From contig NC_015556.1 of assembly GCF_000213805.1 (NCBI RefSeq), positions 1 to 64,000 of the forward strand: 64,000 nt of DNA, read 5' to 3'. Below, piece after piece: positions 29,501 to 36,890 of this stretch. Under the pieces are notes generated by a model. The model searched no databases, was not told the origin of the DNA, and saw only the letters and a list, made by a program, of their open reading frames with translations. Made by a program: the position numbers and the translations under genes. How positions within the stretch are numbered: position 1 is the first letter of the stretch; the number at the start of each line of letters is the position of its first letter. Source of the DNA: Pseudomonas fulva 12-X (GTDB taxonomy: Bacteria; Pseudomonadota; Gammaproteobacteria; Pseudomonadales; Pseudomonadaceae).

Positions 29501-30691
29501 ATGTCCGAAATCGTCGTCAACCTCCCCTTCAGCCGGGAGGAATATGCCCAGCGCCTGGCGAAGACGCGTAGCGCCATGCAGGCCAGGGGCATCGAACTGC
29601 TGATCGTCACCGACCCGTCCAACATGGCCTGGCTCACCGGCTATGACGGCTGGTCGTTCTACGTGCACCAGTGCGTGCTGATGGCGCTCGATGGCGAGCC
29701 GGTCTGGTACGGCCGTGGCCAGGATGCCAACGGCGCCAAGCGCACGGTGTTCATGCAGCCGAGCAATATCGTCGGCTACCCCGACCATTACGTGCAGTCC
29801 ACCGAGCGCCACCCGATGGACTACCTGTCCAAGGAAGTCATCGCCGCGCGTGGTTGGGACACGCTCAGCATCGGCGTCGAGCTGGACAACTACTACTTCA
29901 GCGCCGCCGCCTATGGCTCGCTGAAGCGCAACCTGCCCAACGCGCGTTTCGTCGATTCGACTGCGCTGGTCAACTGGCAGCGAGCGATCAAGTCGCCCAC
30001 CGAGATCGGCTACATGCGCATCGCGGCGAAGATCGTCGAGAAGATGCATGCGGCGATCTTCGACAAGATCGAGCCCGGCCTGCGCAAGAACGAGCTGGTC
30101 GCCGAGATTTACCGCACCGGCATCCTCGGCGCCGATGGCCATGGTGGCGATTACCCGGCCATCGTCCCGTTGCTGCCCACCGGCGCCGATGCCAGCGCGC
30201 CGCACCTGACCTGGGACGACTCGCCGATGGTCAGCGGTGCCGGCACCTTCTTCGAGATCGCCGGCTGCTACAAGCGCTATCACTGCCCGCTGTCGCGCAC
30301 CATCTATCTGGGCAAGCCGCCGCAGCATTTCCTCGACGGCGAGAAGGCCGTGGTCGAAGGCATCGCCGCCGGCCTGGAAGCCGCCAAACCAGGCAACACC
30401 ACCGGCGATATCGCCCGCGCCTTCTTCAAGGTGCTGGAGAAATTCGGCATCCACAAGGACAGCCGCTGCGGCTACCCCATCGGTATCAGTTATCCGCCGG
30501 ACTGGGGCGAGCGCACCATGAGCCTGCGCCCGAGCGACGAGAGCGTGCTGCAGCCGGGGATGACCTTCCACTTCATGCCCGGCCTGTGGCTGGACGACTG
30601 GGGGCTGGAAATCACCGAATCGATCCTGATCACCGACAGCGGCGTGGAAACCCTCTGCGACGTGCCGCGCAAGCTGTTCGTGAAGGACTGA
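29501..30691 (+). CDS. doeA: Ectoine hydrolase DoeA (EutD)
   Basis: 396-aa creatinase/prolidase-like M24 hydrolase that opens the ectoine ring to N-acetyl-diaminobutyrate. A creatinase-type N-terminal domain (to about residue 165) is followed by the pita-bread catalytic domain. In that domain IAGCYKRYHCPLSRTIYLGK replaces the usual metal-binding Asp-rich strand of metallo-M24 enzymes, which suggests a metal-independent mechanism like creatinase (inference). It lies 58 bp after eutC. Confidence 0.92.
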   Translation: MSEIVVNLPFSREEYAQRLAKTRSAMQARGIELLIVTDPSNMAWLTGYDGWSFYVHQCVLMALDGEPVWYGRGQDANGAKRTVFMQPSNIVGYPDHYVQSTERHPMDYLSKEVIAARGWDTLSIGVELDNYYFSAAAYGSLKRNLPNARFVDSTALVNWQRAIKSPTEIGYMRIAAKIVEKMHAAIFDKIEPGLRKNELVAEIYRTGILGADGHGGDYPAIVPLLPTGADASAPHLTWDDSPMVSGAGTFFEIAGCYKRYHCPLSRTIYLGKPPQHFLDGEKAVVEGIAAGLEAAKPGNTTGDIARAFFKVLEKFGIHKDSRCGYPIGISYPPDWGERTMSLRPSDESVLQPGMTFHFMPGLWLDDWGLEITESILITDSGVETLCDVPRKLFVKD

Positions 30692-30699
30692 TCCTGCGG

Positions 30700-30756
30700 C
30701 TGCCGCTCCACCTGTAGGAGCGGCCGGGCGGCGATCCGCTTTAGCCGCGAAGCTTT
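30700..30756. repeat. REP-like palindromic element between doeA and doeB
   Basis: GCCGCTCC-acctgta-GGAGCGGC forms a perfect hairpin and is followed by GGGCGGCGATCCGCTTTAGCCGC. The same tail recurs at 34375-34400. Typical of Pseudomonas intergenic REP sequences; here it sits inside the catabolic operon and could tune doeB expression. Confidence 0.7.
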
Positions 30757-30791
30757 TCAGAACGGCGTGATGCCGCATAGGTTTGCTGACG

Positions 30792-31793
30792 ATGACCCAA
30801 CTGCGCGACAACCCCATCAGCCCCACGGTCGATTTCGACCGTGACGGCGTACAGCACGGCTTCCTCAAGCTGCCCTATTCCCGCGACGATTCGGCCTGGG
30901 GCGCGGTGATGATCCCGGTTACCGTGGTGAAGAACGGCAGCGGCCCCACCGCGCTGCTTACCGGCGGCAACCACGGTGACGAGTACGAAGGCCCGCTGGC
31001 GCTGAGCAAACTGGCCCAGCACCTGCGCGCCGAGGACGTCAGTGGCCGGGTGATCATCGTGCCGTTCATGAACACCCCGGCGGTGCAGGCCGGCACCCGC
31101 ACCTCGCCGATCGACAAGGGCAACCTCAACCGCAGCTTTCCCGGTAAGCCGGACGGCACGGTGACGCAGAAGATCGCCGACTACTTCCAGCGCACGCTTT
31201 TGCCCCTGGCAGACGTAGTGCTCGACATTCACTCCGGCGGCAAAACCCTTGATTTCCTCCCCTTCGCCGCCTGTCATGTGCTGCCGGACAAGGCCCAGGA
31301 CGCCGCTTGCTCCGCCGGCATGCGCGCCTTCGCCGCGCCCTACTGCATGCGCATGCTGGAGCTGGATGCGGTGGGCATGTACGACACCGCCGCCGAGGAA
31401 CAGGGCAAGGTATTCGTCACCACCGAGCTGGGTGGCGGCGGTAGCAGCACGGCGAAAAGCCTGGCCATCGCCGAGCGTGGCGTGCGCAACCTGCTGATCC
31501 ATTTCGGCTTGCTGCAAGGCGAGATCGAGGCGGGCGAGTCGGTGATGCTCGACATGCCTGACGGCGACTGCTTCGTCGCCAGCGAAGACGACGGCCTGCT
31601 GGAAATGTGCCGCGACCTTGGCGATACAGTGGAGAAGGGCGAGGTGATCGCGCGGGTGTACAGTGCCCGTCGTACCGGCGAGCCGGCCCGCGAATACCGT
31701 GCCAAACGCAGCGGCCTGCTCGCAGCCCGTCACTTTCCTGGGCTGGTGGCAAGTGGTGATACCCTCGCGGTCATCGCCGAGGTGGTGGACTAG
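30792..31793 (+). CDS. doeB: N-alpha-acetyl-L-2,4-diaminobutyrate deacetylase DoeB (EutE)
   Basis: 333-aa zinc deacylase of the AstE/AspA (M14-like) family, producing L-2,4-diaminobutyrate and acetate. The zinc motif is GGNHGDEYEGP (H-x2-E) near residues 60-70, with the third ligand in DVVLDIHSGG. ATG 30792 is used; an in-frame TTG at 30783 is possible but has no better ribosome site. Confidence 0.91.
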   Translation: MTQLRDNPISPTVDFDRDGVQHGFLKLPYSRDDSAWGAVMIPVTVVKNGSGPTALLTGGNHGDEYEGPLALSKLAQHLRAEDVSGRVIIVPFMNTPAVQAGTRTSPIDKGNLNRSFPGKPDGTVTQKIADYFQRTLLPLADVVLDIHSGGKTLDFLPFAACHVLPDKAQDAACSAGMRAFAAPYCMRMLELDAVGMYDTAAEEQGKVFVTTELGGGGSSTAKSLAIAERGVRNLLIHFGLLQGEIEAGESVMLDMPDGDCFVASEDDGLLEMCRDLGDTVEKGEVIARVYSARRTGEPAREYRAKRSGLLAARHFPGLVASGDTLAVIAEVVD

Positions 31794-31880
31794 GACCGTT
31801 CGCCACCCAGCTGGGTAGCATTGCGCTTCAGCCGCGAAGCTGCCAGCCGCCTGCACCCTAACCAAGCAACCGAGGCCCTG

Positions 31881-32357
31881 ATGCACAAGCTCGACCGCTA
31901 TGACCTGAAGATCTTGCGCATCTTGTCCGAGGACGGGCGGGTTACCAAGTCGGCCCTGGCCGAGGCGATCAACCTCTCGGTGACGCCAGCCTGGGAGCGG
32001 GTACGCAAGCTGGAAAGCGCCGGTCTGATCCAGGGCTACCGCGCGCAGATCGACTGGGCAGCGCTGTTCAAGACCCAGCAGGTGCTGGTGGAAATCACCC
32101 TGGCCCGGCACACCGCGCAGGACATGCGCCGCTTCGAGCAGCGCCTGAGCGAGGCGGCGGAGGTCGGCTTTTGCTATGCCACCGGTGGCGGCGTCGACTA
32201 CATCGTGATGATCCGCGCCCGCGATATCGACCACTACCAGCGTTTCGTCGACCAGCTATTGCTGGAGGACCTAGGGATCGAGCGCTACTTCACCTATATC
32301 GTCACCAAGACCATCAAGGCAGATGCATCGGGGGCGCCCGCTGGGCTGGAAGACTAA
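31881..32357 (+). CDS. doeX: Lrp/AsnC-family regulator DoeX
   Basis: 158 aa: an N-terminal helix-turn-helix (SALAEAINLSVTPAWERVRK, about residues 25-44) and a C-terminal RAM ligand-binding domain. ATG 31881, preceded by GAGG, is the conserved start MHKLDRYDLKILRILSEDGR; the longer reading from 31821 is not. DoeX of Halomonas acts in ectoine catabolism control. It lies at the end of the eutB-doeB group. Confidence 0.88.
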   Translation: MHKLDRYDLKILRILSEDGRVTKSALAEAINLSVTPAWERVRKLESAGLIQGYRAQIDWAALFKTQQVLVEITLARHTAQDMRRFEQRLSEAAEVGFCYATGGGVDYIVMIRARDIDHYQRFVDQLLLEDLGIERYFTYIVTKTIKADASGAPAGLED

Positions 32358-32377
32358 CGCACGCCTATCACCAGATG

Positions 32378-32575
32378 TCGGGTGCCCTTAGGGTGGGTTA
32401 GCCGTTTGCCGGAATGACCGGCCGTTTCGCCTTGTTGGTTGCGGCGTAACCCACCATCGGAGCAACACGGCTTGTTGTTCGGTGGGTTACACGACGCACA
32501 ACGATGACGAGCTTCGTCATTCGCGTTCAGCGTCGCCAACCCAGCCTACGCGACGCGGCTCGGCCGACATTTTCC
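32378..32575. repeat. Intergenic repeat block with GGGTGGGTTA / TAACCCACC arms
   Basis: Several complementary arms (GGGTGGGTTAGCC, GCGTAACCCACC, GGTGGGTTACACGACG, CCAACCCAGCCTACGCG) make up most of this 230-bp gap. This is a pattern common in Pseudomonas intergenic spaces. It lies between doeX and the converging binding-protein gene and has no coding potential. Confidence 0.6.
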
Positions 32576-32587
32576 TGTGATGCGGTA

Positions 32588-33514
32588 TTAGAGCTTGGCC
32601 TTCACCGCCGCCAGGCCATCGCCGCCATCACGGGTTTTCACACCCTGCAGCCAGCCGTCGAGCACCTGCGGGTTGGCCTTGATCCAGTTCCTGATCGCCG
32701 TGGCGTTGGCCACCTTGCGGTTGAGCACGTCGTCCATGATGGTGTTTTCCATCTCCTGGGTGAACTTCAGGTTGGTCAGCAGCTTGCCCACGTTCGGGCA
32801 TTCGGCAACAAAGCCCTTGCGGGCCAGGGTGTTGACCGAACCGGTGCTGCCGAAGAATTTCTCGCCGCCCTTGAGGTACTGCATGTCGAACTGCACGTTC
32901 ATCGGGTGCGGCGTCCAGCCCAGGAACACCACGAACTCGTCGCGTTTCACCGCCCTGCCGACCTGCACCAGCATGGCCTGCTCGCTCGACTCCACCAGTT
33001 TCCAGTCGCCCAGGCCGAACTCGTTGCCGGCAATCATCTGGCGGATGTAGTCGTTGGCCGGTGAGCCCGAGCCGATGCCGTAGATCTTCTTGCCGAACTT
33101 GTCGGCGAATTTGGCGAGGTCGTTGAAATCCTTCACGCCGGCTTCATAGGCGTAGGTCGGCACGGCCAGGGTGTATTCGGTGCCGCCCAGGTTTTCCACC
33201 ACCTTGTCGATCTGCCCGCTGGCCACGTAGCGGTCGTAGTCGTGCTGGCCGGCCGGCATCCAGTTGCCGAGAAACACGTCGACCTGCCCTTTCTGCAACC
33301 CGGCGAAGATGATCGGCACGGCGAGGGTGCGCGTCTGCGGTTTGTAGCCCAGGCGATCGAGCAGCAGGCTGGCGATGCCGTTGGTGACCGCGATATCGCT
33401 CCAGCCCGGGTCGGCAAGGCTGACGCTGGCGCACTTGGCGTCTTCGGCGTGGGCATGGAGGCTGGCGCTGAGGGCCAGCAGGCCGGCGGTGATCACGGTC
33501 TTGAGGGGCTTCAT
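32588..33514 (-). CDS. Choline/glycine-betaine-type ABC substrate-binding protein (orphan, ChoX/BetX-like)
   Basis: 308 aa from ATG 33514 with a signal peptide (residues 1-23, cut after AHA). The aromatic box of the ChoX family is present: Trp in DPGWSDIAV, Trp in GNWMPAGQHDYDRY, Tyr in YAYEAGVKDF and Trp in GWTPHPMN. It therefore probably binds a quaternary-amine solute. No permease or ATPase gene adjoins it, as with CbcX/CaiX/BetX of P. aeruginosa, which share one core transporter. Its position next to ectoine genes leaves a compatible-solute role likely. Confidence 0.85.
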   Translation of the reverse strand: MKPLKTVITAGLLALSASLHAHAEDAKCASVSLADPGWSDIAVTNGIASLLLDRLGYKPQTRTLAVPIIFAGLQKGQVDVFLGNWMPAGQHDYDRYVASGQIDKVVENLGGTEYTLAVPTYAYEAGVKDFNDLAKFADKFGKKIYGIGSGSPANDYIRQMIAGNEFGLGDWKLVESSEQAMLVQVGRAVKRDEFVVFLGWTPHPMNVQFDMQYLKGGEKFFGSTGSVNTLARKGFVAECPNVGKLLTNLKFTQEMENTIMDDVLNRKVANATAIRNWIKANPQVLDGWLQGVKTRDGGDGLAAVKAKL

Positions 33515-33765
33515 CGGCAATGTCCTGGTGCTGGAGGGAGTCTTAACCCTAGCAGATGAAGGGGCGATTTTTACGAGCGTTGCAGCCCGTGAAAAAGCAT
33601 ACCGTTCGTCGCCGGAAGTGAACGGAATTGAACCGATTGCAGTCTTGGGCTGTCCGTCCATGGGACGTGCGGAGCACTCTTTTATTTCATTGTTTAGGTT
33701 GCAAGTGGCTGATTCAGGAAGGGATTCGCGGCGCTTGGCTTGAGTCTTCTTTCTAGGTCATCACA

Positions 33766-34308
33766 TTGAATAAACTGATTATCTCTCTGATTTTAGGCAG
33801 CACCCTCTTCTGTGCTGCGGCTGGCAACGCATCCGCCAGCTTCCGGGTTCACATGCAGGACGGCAGCAGCCGTGTCGTCGCCCCCGCCAAACTCGATCCG
33901 AACTCCTCCCAGGCCGTCGTCCGTCGTGCACTGAGCGCGCTGGGCACGCCCTATCGCTGGGGCGGTACCAGCCCCGAGCACGGTTTCGACTGCAGCGGTC
34001 TGGTCAAATACGCCTTCAAGCAGGTCGATGATCTCGACTTGCCGCGCACCTCCCGCGGCCTCTCCCGCTTCGACGGCCCCAAGGTGGCCAAGGGCGATCT
34101 GGAACCGGGCGATCTGCTGTTCTTCCGCATCCGCGGGCGCAACGTCGACCACGTGGCCATTTACCTGGGCAACGACCGCTTCATCCACGCGCCGCGCCGT
34201 GGCACCAACGTGCGTATCGACAAGCTCAGCGACGGCTACTGGAAGAAGCACTTCCAGCTGGCGCGTCGGGTGATGCCCGAAGGCGCGCAATTGGCGAGTA
34301 ACGACTGA
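33766..34308 (+). CDS. NlpC/P60 family cell-wall hydrolase
   Basis: 180-aa predicted D,L-endopeptidase acting on peptidoglycan in the periplasm. Signal peptide at about residues 1-25 (SLILGSTLFCAAAGNASA). Catalytic Cys is in FDCSGLVKYAF, His in VDHVAIYLG and the third polar residue in FIHAPRRG. The start is TTG 33766 with AGGT upstream. At this length it is close to a single NlpC/P60 domain. No functional link to the ectoine genes can be seen. Confidence 0.88.
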   Translation: MNKLIISLILGSTLFCAAAGNASASFRVHMQDGSSRVVAPAKLDPNSSQAVVRRALSALGTPYRWGGTSPEHGFDCSGLVKYAFKQVDDLDLPRTSRGLSRFDGPKVAKGDLEPGDLLFFRIRGRNVDHVAIYLGNDRFIHAPRRGTNVRIDKLSDGYWKKHFQLARRVMPEGAQLASND

Positions 34309-34359
34309 CAGGATCGGCGGAACGACTGTTGTGTGGCGGGAGCGGCCGATCACGTGAAT

Positions 34360-34452
34360 TGTAGGAGGCGCCGGGCGGCGATCCGCTTTAGCCGCTATCT
34401 CTTTGCGTTGCGCCTGGTAAGGCTCGGGGCTGAAGCCCCTCCCACAAAAGCA
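34360..34452. repeat. REP-like palindromic repeat
   Basis: TGTAGGAGGCGCCGGGCGGCGATCCG-type sequence continuing to GGGGCTGAAGCCCCTCCCACA shares its core with the element at 30700-30756. It is a Pseudomonas REP family member between nlpC and yhhQ. Confidence 0.65.
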
Positions 34453-34498
34453 GCTGCGCGACCTCTGCTTCTGCCTTCGACGCGTCACTAGTTAAAGA

Positions 34499-34522
34499 AG
34501 CCCGCCGTCCGCCAGGCGGGCT
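34499..34522 (+). terminator. Hairpin upstream of the yhhQ leader
   Basis: AGCCCGCC and GGCGGGCT form a perfect 8-bp stem with an 8-nt loop. It lacks a T run, so termination is uncertain. It separates nlpC from the riboswitch. Confidence 0.5.
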
Positions 34523-34582
34523 GTCGCCAGCGCGATCCAGGCAGTACACTGCGCGCCGCTCGCTGCCATGTCGGTGGCGGCA

Positions 34583-34616
34583 ATGGGTTCCCTAACCCCA
34601 TTTCACGAAAAAGGAC
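34583..34616 (+). ncRNA. preQ1-I riboswitch in the yhhQ leader
   Basis: Stem P1 is ATGGG (34583-34587) with CCCAT (34597-34601). The loop is TTCCCTAAC. The A-rich tail TTCACGAAAAAGG then leads straight into the ribosome site before ATG 34622. The TAACCCCA block and the tail that ends in AAGG match the preQ1-I aptamer, in which the tail pairs with the loop as a pseudoknot. Because the tail contains the Shine-Dalgarno sequence, control should be at translation: bound preQ1 would shut off the transporter. Confidence 0.8.
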
Positions 34617-34621
34617 ATCCC

Positions 34622-35272
34622 ATGACCCTGCTTCCCGCCTCGGTCAGCCGCCCCGTATTGGCAGCGCTGATCGCGTTTCACATCCTTATCATCATCGCCA
34701 GCAACTACCTGGTGCAGCTGCCGATCACCCTGTTCGGCTGGCACACCACCTGGGGCGCGTTCAGCTTTCCGTTCATCTTTCTGGCCACCGACCTCACTGT
34801 GCGCCTAATCGGCAAGCACGCCGCCCGCGTGGTGATCGCCCGGGTGATGGTGCCGGCACTGATCGCTTCCTACATCGTCTCGGTGCTGTTCCATGACGGC
34901 GCCTTTGGCGGTCTGGCGGCCCTCGGCGAATTCAACCTGTTCGTGTTCCGCATCGCCCTGGCCAGCTTCCTGGCTTACGTGCTTGGCCAGCTGCTCGACA
35001 TTCAGGTGTTCGACCGCCTACGCAAGTTGCCGCAGTGGTGGATTGCGCCGACTGCCTCGAGCGTGTTCGGCCAGGCCATGGATACCCTGGCGTTCTTCTC
35101 CATCGCCTTCTGGCAGAGCAGCGATCCCTTCATGGCCGCCAACTGGGTGGAAATCGCCATGGTGGACTACGTGATCAAGCTGGCCGTCAGCCTGGCGTTG
35201 TTCGTGCCGCTGTACGGCATGCTGCTCAGTGCCATCGTCCGCCGTCTGCCGCAGCGCGCTGCAGCGGCCTAG
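34622..35272 (+). CDS. yhhQ: Queuosine precursor transporter YhhQ
   Basis: 216-aa membrane protein (COG1738/VUT family) with about six TM helices, importing preQ0 or preQ1 for queuosine modification of tRNA. Recognisable segments include WHTTWGAFSFPFIFLATDLT and QVFDRLRKLPQWWIAP. ATG 34622 lies immediately behind a preQ1-I riboswitch, which supports the assignment. It is unrelated in function to the surrounding ectoine genes. Confidence 0.93.
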   Translation: MTLLPASVSRPVLAALIAFHILIIIASNYLVQLPITLFGWHTTWGAFSFPFIFLATDLTVRLIGKHAARVVIARVMVPALIASYIVSVLFHDGAFGGLAALGEFNLFVFRIALASFLAYVLGQLLDIQVFDRLRKLPQWWIAPTASSVFGQAMDTLAFFSIAFWQSSDPFMAANWVEIAMVDYVIKLAVSLALFVPLYGMLLSAIVRRLPQRAAAA

Positions 35273-35299
35273 CGGTCACAGGAAAAACCTTCTGCTCCT

Positions 35300-35362
35300 C
35301 CGGCGTCTTTAGAAAAAACTGAGGTGACGCCGGGGCTGCTTGGAAAAAACGCCAAGCAGCCC
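35300..35362. other. Two tandem hairpins with A-rich loops before doeC
   Basis: Hairpin one has stems CCGGCGTC (35300-35307) and GACGCCGG (35326-35333) with an A-rich loop. Hairpin two has an 11-bp perfect stem, GGGCTGCTTGG (35333-35343) and CCAAGCAGCCC (35352-35362), with loop AAAAAACG. They share one base. The first may terminate yhhQ; no T run follows either, so a leader or processing role for doeC is possible. Confidence 0.6.
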
Positions 35363-35406
35363 TTCCCTAGCATGTCTCCCATGCCCATCGGCCCGGAGAC
35401 ATCGCC

Positions 35407-36870
35407 ATGCCCCTCGACCATCCCCTGCTGCTCAAATCGCTATGCTACGTCGATGGCCACTGGCTGCATAGCGACGACGGCGCCAGCATCGCGGTGCAGA
35501 ACCCTGCCGACCAGAGTGTGATCGGCCATGTGCCGATGCTTGCTCAGGAGCAGATCACTGCAGCGGTTGGTGCTGCTCAGCGCGCCTTTGCCACCTGGCG
35601 CGAGCAGAGCATGGAGGCCCGTACGGCGCTGCTGCGGCGTTGGGCCGAGCTGATCCTGCAGCACCAGGAGGATCTGGCGCGCATCCTCAGCCAGGAGCAG
35701 GGCAAGCCGCTGGCCGAGGCCCGTGGCGAGATTCGCTACGCCGCCAGCTTCATCCCCTGGTTCGCCGAAGAGGCGCGCAGGCTCTACGGCCAGACCATTC
35801 CCAGCCATATCCCCGGGGCCCAGCTCGGCACGGTCAAGGAGCCGGTGGGCGTCTGCGCCCTGCTCACACCATGGAATTTTCCCAGTGCGATGATCACTCG
35901 CAAGGCCGCCGCCGCGTTAGCTGCTGGCTGCACAGTGGTGGTCAAGCCGGCGCACGAGACGCCCTACAGCGCCTTCGCCCTGGCCCAGCTGGCCGAGGAA
36001 GCTGGCCTGCCCGCTGGCGTGTTCAACGTGGTGCTGGGCGAGCCGCAGATGGCCATGGAAACCCTGGTCAAGGATGCGCGGGTGCGCTCGGTGAGTTTCA
36101 CCGGCTCGACCCGTGTCGGCAAGCTGGTGCTGCAGGCGGCCGCCGAGGACGTGAAGAAGGTGGCGTTGGAGCTGGGCGGCAACGCGCCGTTGATCGTCTG
36201 CGCCGATGCCGATCTCGATCATGCCGTGCAGGTGGCGCTGGACGCCAAGTTTCAGACCTCCGGCCAGGACTGCTGCGCGGCCAACCGTATCCTGGTCGAG
36301 CGGCCCGTCTACGAAGAATTCCTGCAGCGCTTCGCCAAGGCGGTGCGCGGGCTGCGCGTCGGCCCCGGTCATGATGAGCGCAACCAGATTGGCCCGCTGA
36401 TGCACCAGGCTGCGCTGGACGCGACTGCCGCACGGGTCGCCGGTGCCATCGAGCAAGGTGCGCGTCTGCTGGTTGGTGGCGAGCCCCACGCGCTGGGCGG
36501 CTTGTTCTGGCAGCCGACGCTGCTGGCCGACGTCACCGACGCCATGCGCATCTACCGCGAGGAGAACTTCGCCCCCATCGCCGGGGTGTGCGCCTTCGAC
36601 ACCCTGGACGAAGCCGTGGCCATGGCCAACGACACCGAATACGGCCTGGCCGCCTACATTTGTTCCAACCGCGTGGATGTCGTCCATCCTCTGATCCGTC
36701 GCCTCGACCATGCCATGGTCGCGGTCAATGGCACCAAATTCACCGGCCACCCGATCCCCTTCGGTGGCATGAAAGCCTCCGGCCTTGGCCGTGAGGGTGG
36801 TACGGATGGCTTCGAGCCCTTCGTCGAGACCAAGTACTTCTGCATCCATCATCAGGGCCAGCGCTACTGA
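35407..36870 (+). CDS. doeC: Aspartate-semialdehyde dehydrogenase DoeC (succinate-semialdehyde-dehydrogenase-like ALDH)
   Basis: 487-aa NAD(P)-dependent aldehyde dehydrogenase. Catalytic Cys289 is in SGQDCCAANR, the general-base Glu in LELGGNAPL, and the nucleotide-binding loop FTGSTRVGK precedes it. By family alone it reads as succinate-semialdehyde dehydrogenase. Next to doeD, 20 bp downstream, and in an ectoine island it is best read as DoeC, oxidising L-aspartate semialdehyde to aspartate. GabD-like use cannot be excluded. Confidence 0.82.
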   Translation: MPLDHPLLLKSLCYVDGHWLHSDDGASIAVQNPADQSVIGHVPMLAQEQITAAVGAAQRAFATWREQSMEARTALLRRWAELILQHQEDLARILSQEQGKPLAEARGEIRYAASFIPWFAEEARRLYGQTIPSHIPGAQLGTVKEPVGVCALLTPWNFPSAMITRKAAAALAAGCTVVVKPAHETPYSAFALAQLAEEAGLPAGVFNVVLGEPQMAMETLVKDARVRSVSFTGSTRVGKLVLQAAAEDVKKVALELGGNAPLIVCADADLDHAVQVALDAKFQTSGQDCCAANRILVERPVYEEFLQRFAKAVRGLRVGPGHDERNQIGPLMHQAALDATAARVAGAIEQGARLLVGGEPHALGGLFWQPTLLADVTDAMRIYREENFAPIAGVCAFDTLDEAVAMANDTEYGLAAYICSNRVDVVHPLIRRLDHAMVAVNGTKFTGHPIPFGGMKASGLGREGGTDGFEPFVETKYFCIHHQGQRY

Positions 36871-36890
36871 GCCAATCCGGAGGATTTTCC

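Noticed and set aside
31784..31799. Third EnuR operator candidate at the doeB stop
   Set aside because: Only 11 of 16 matches and within coding sequence; kept only as a weak note.
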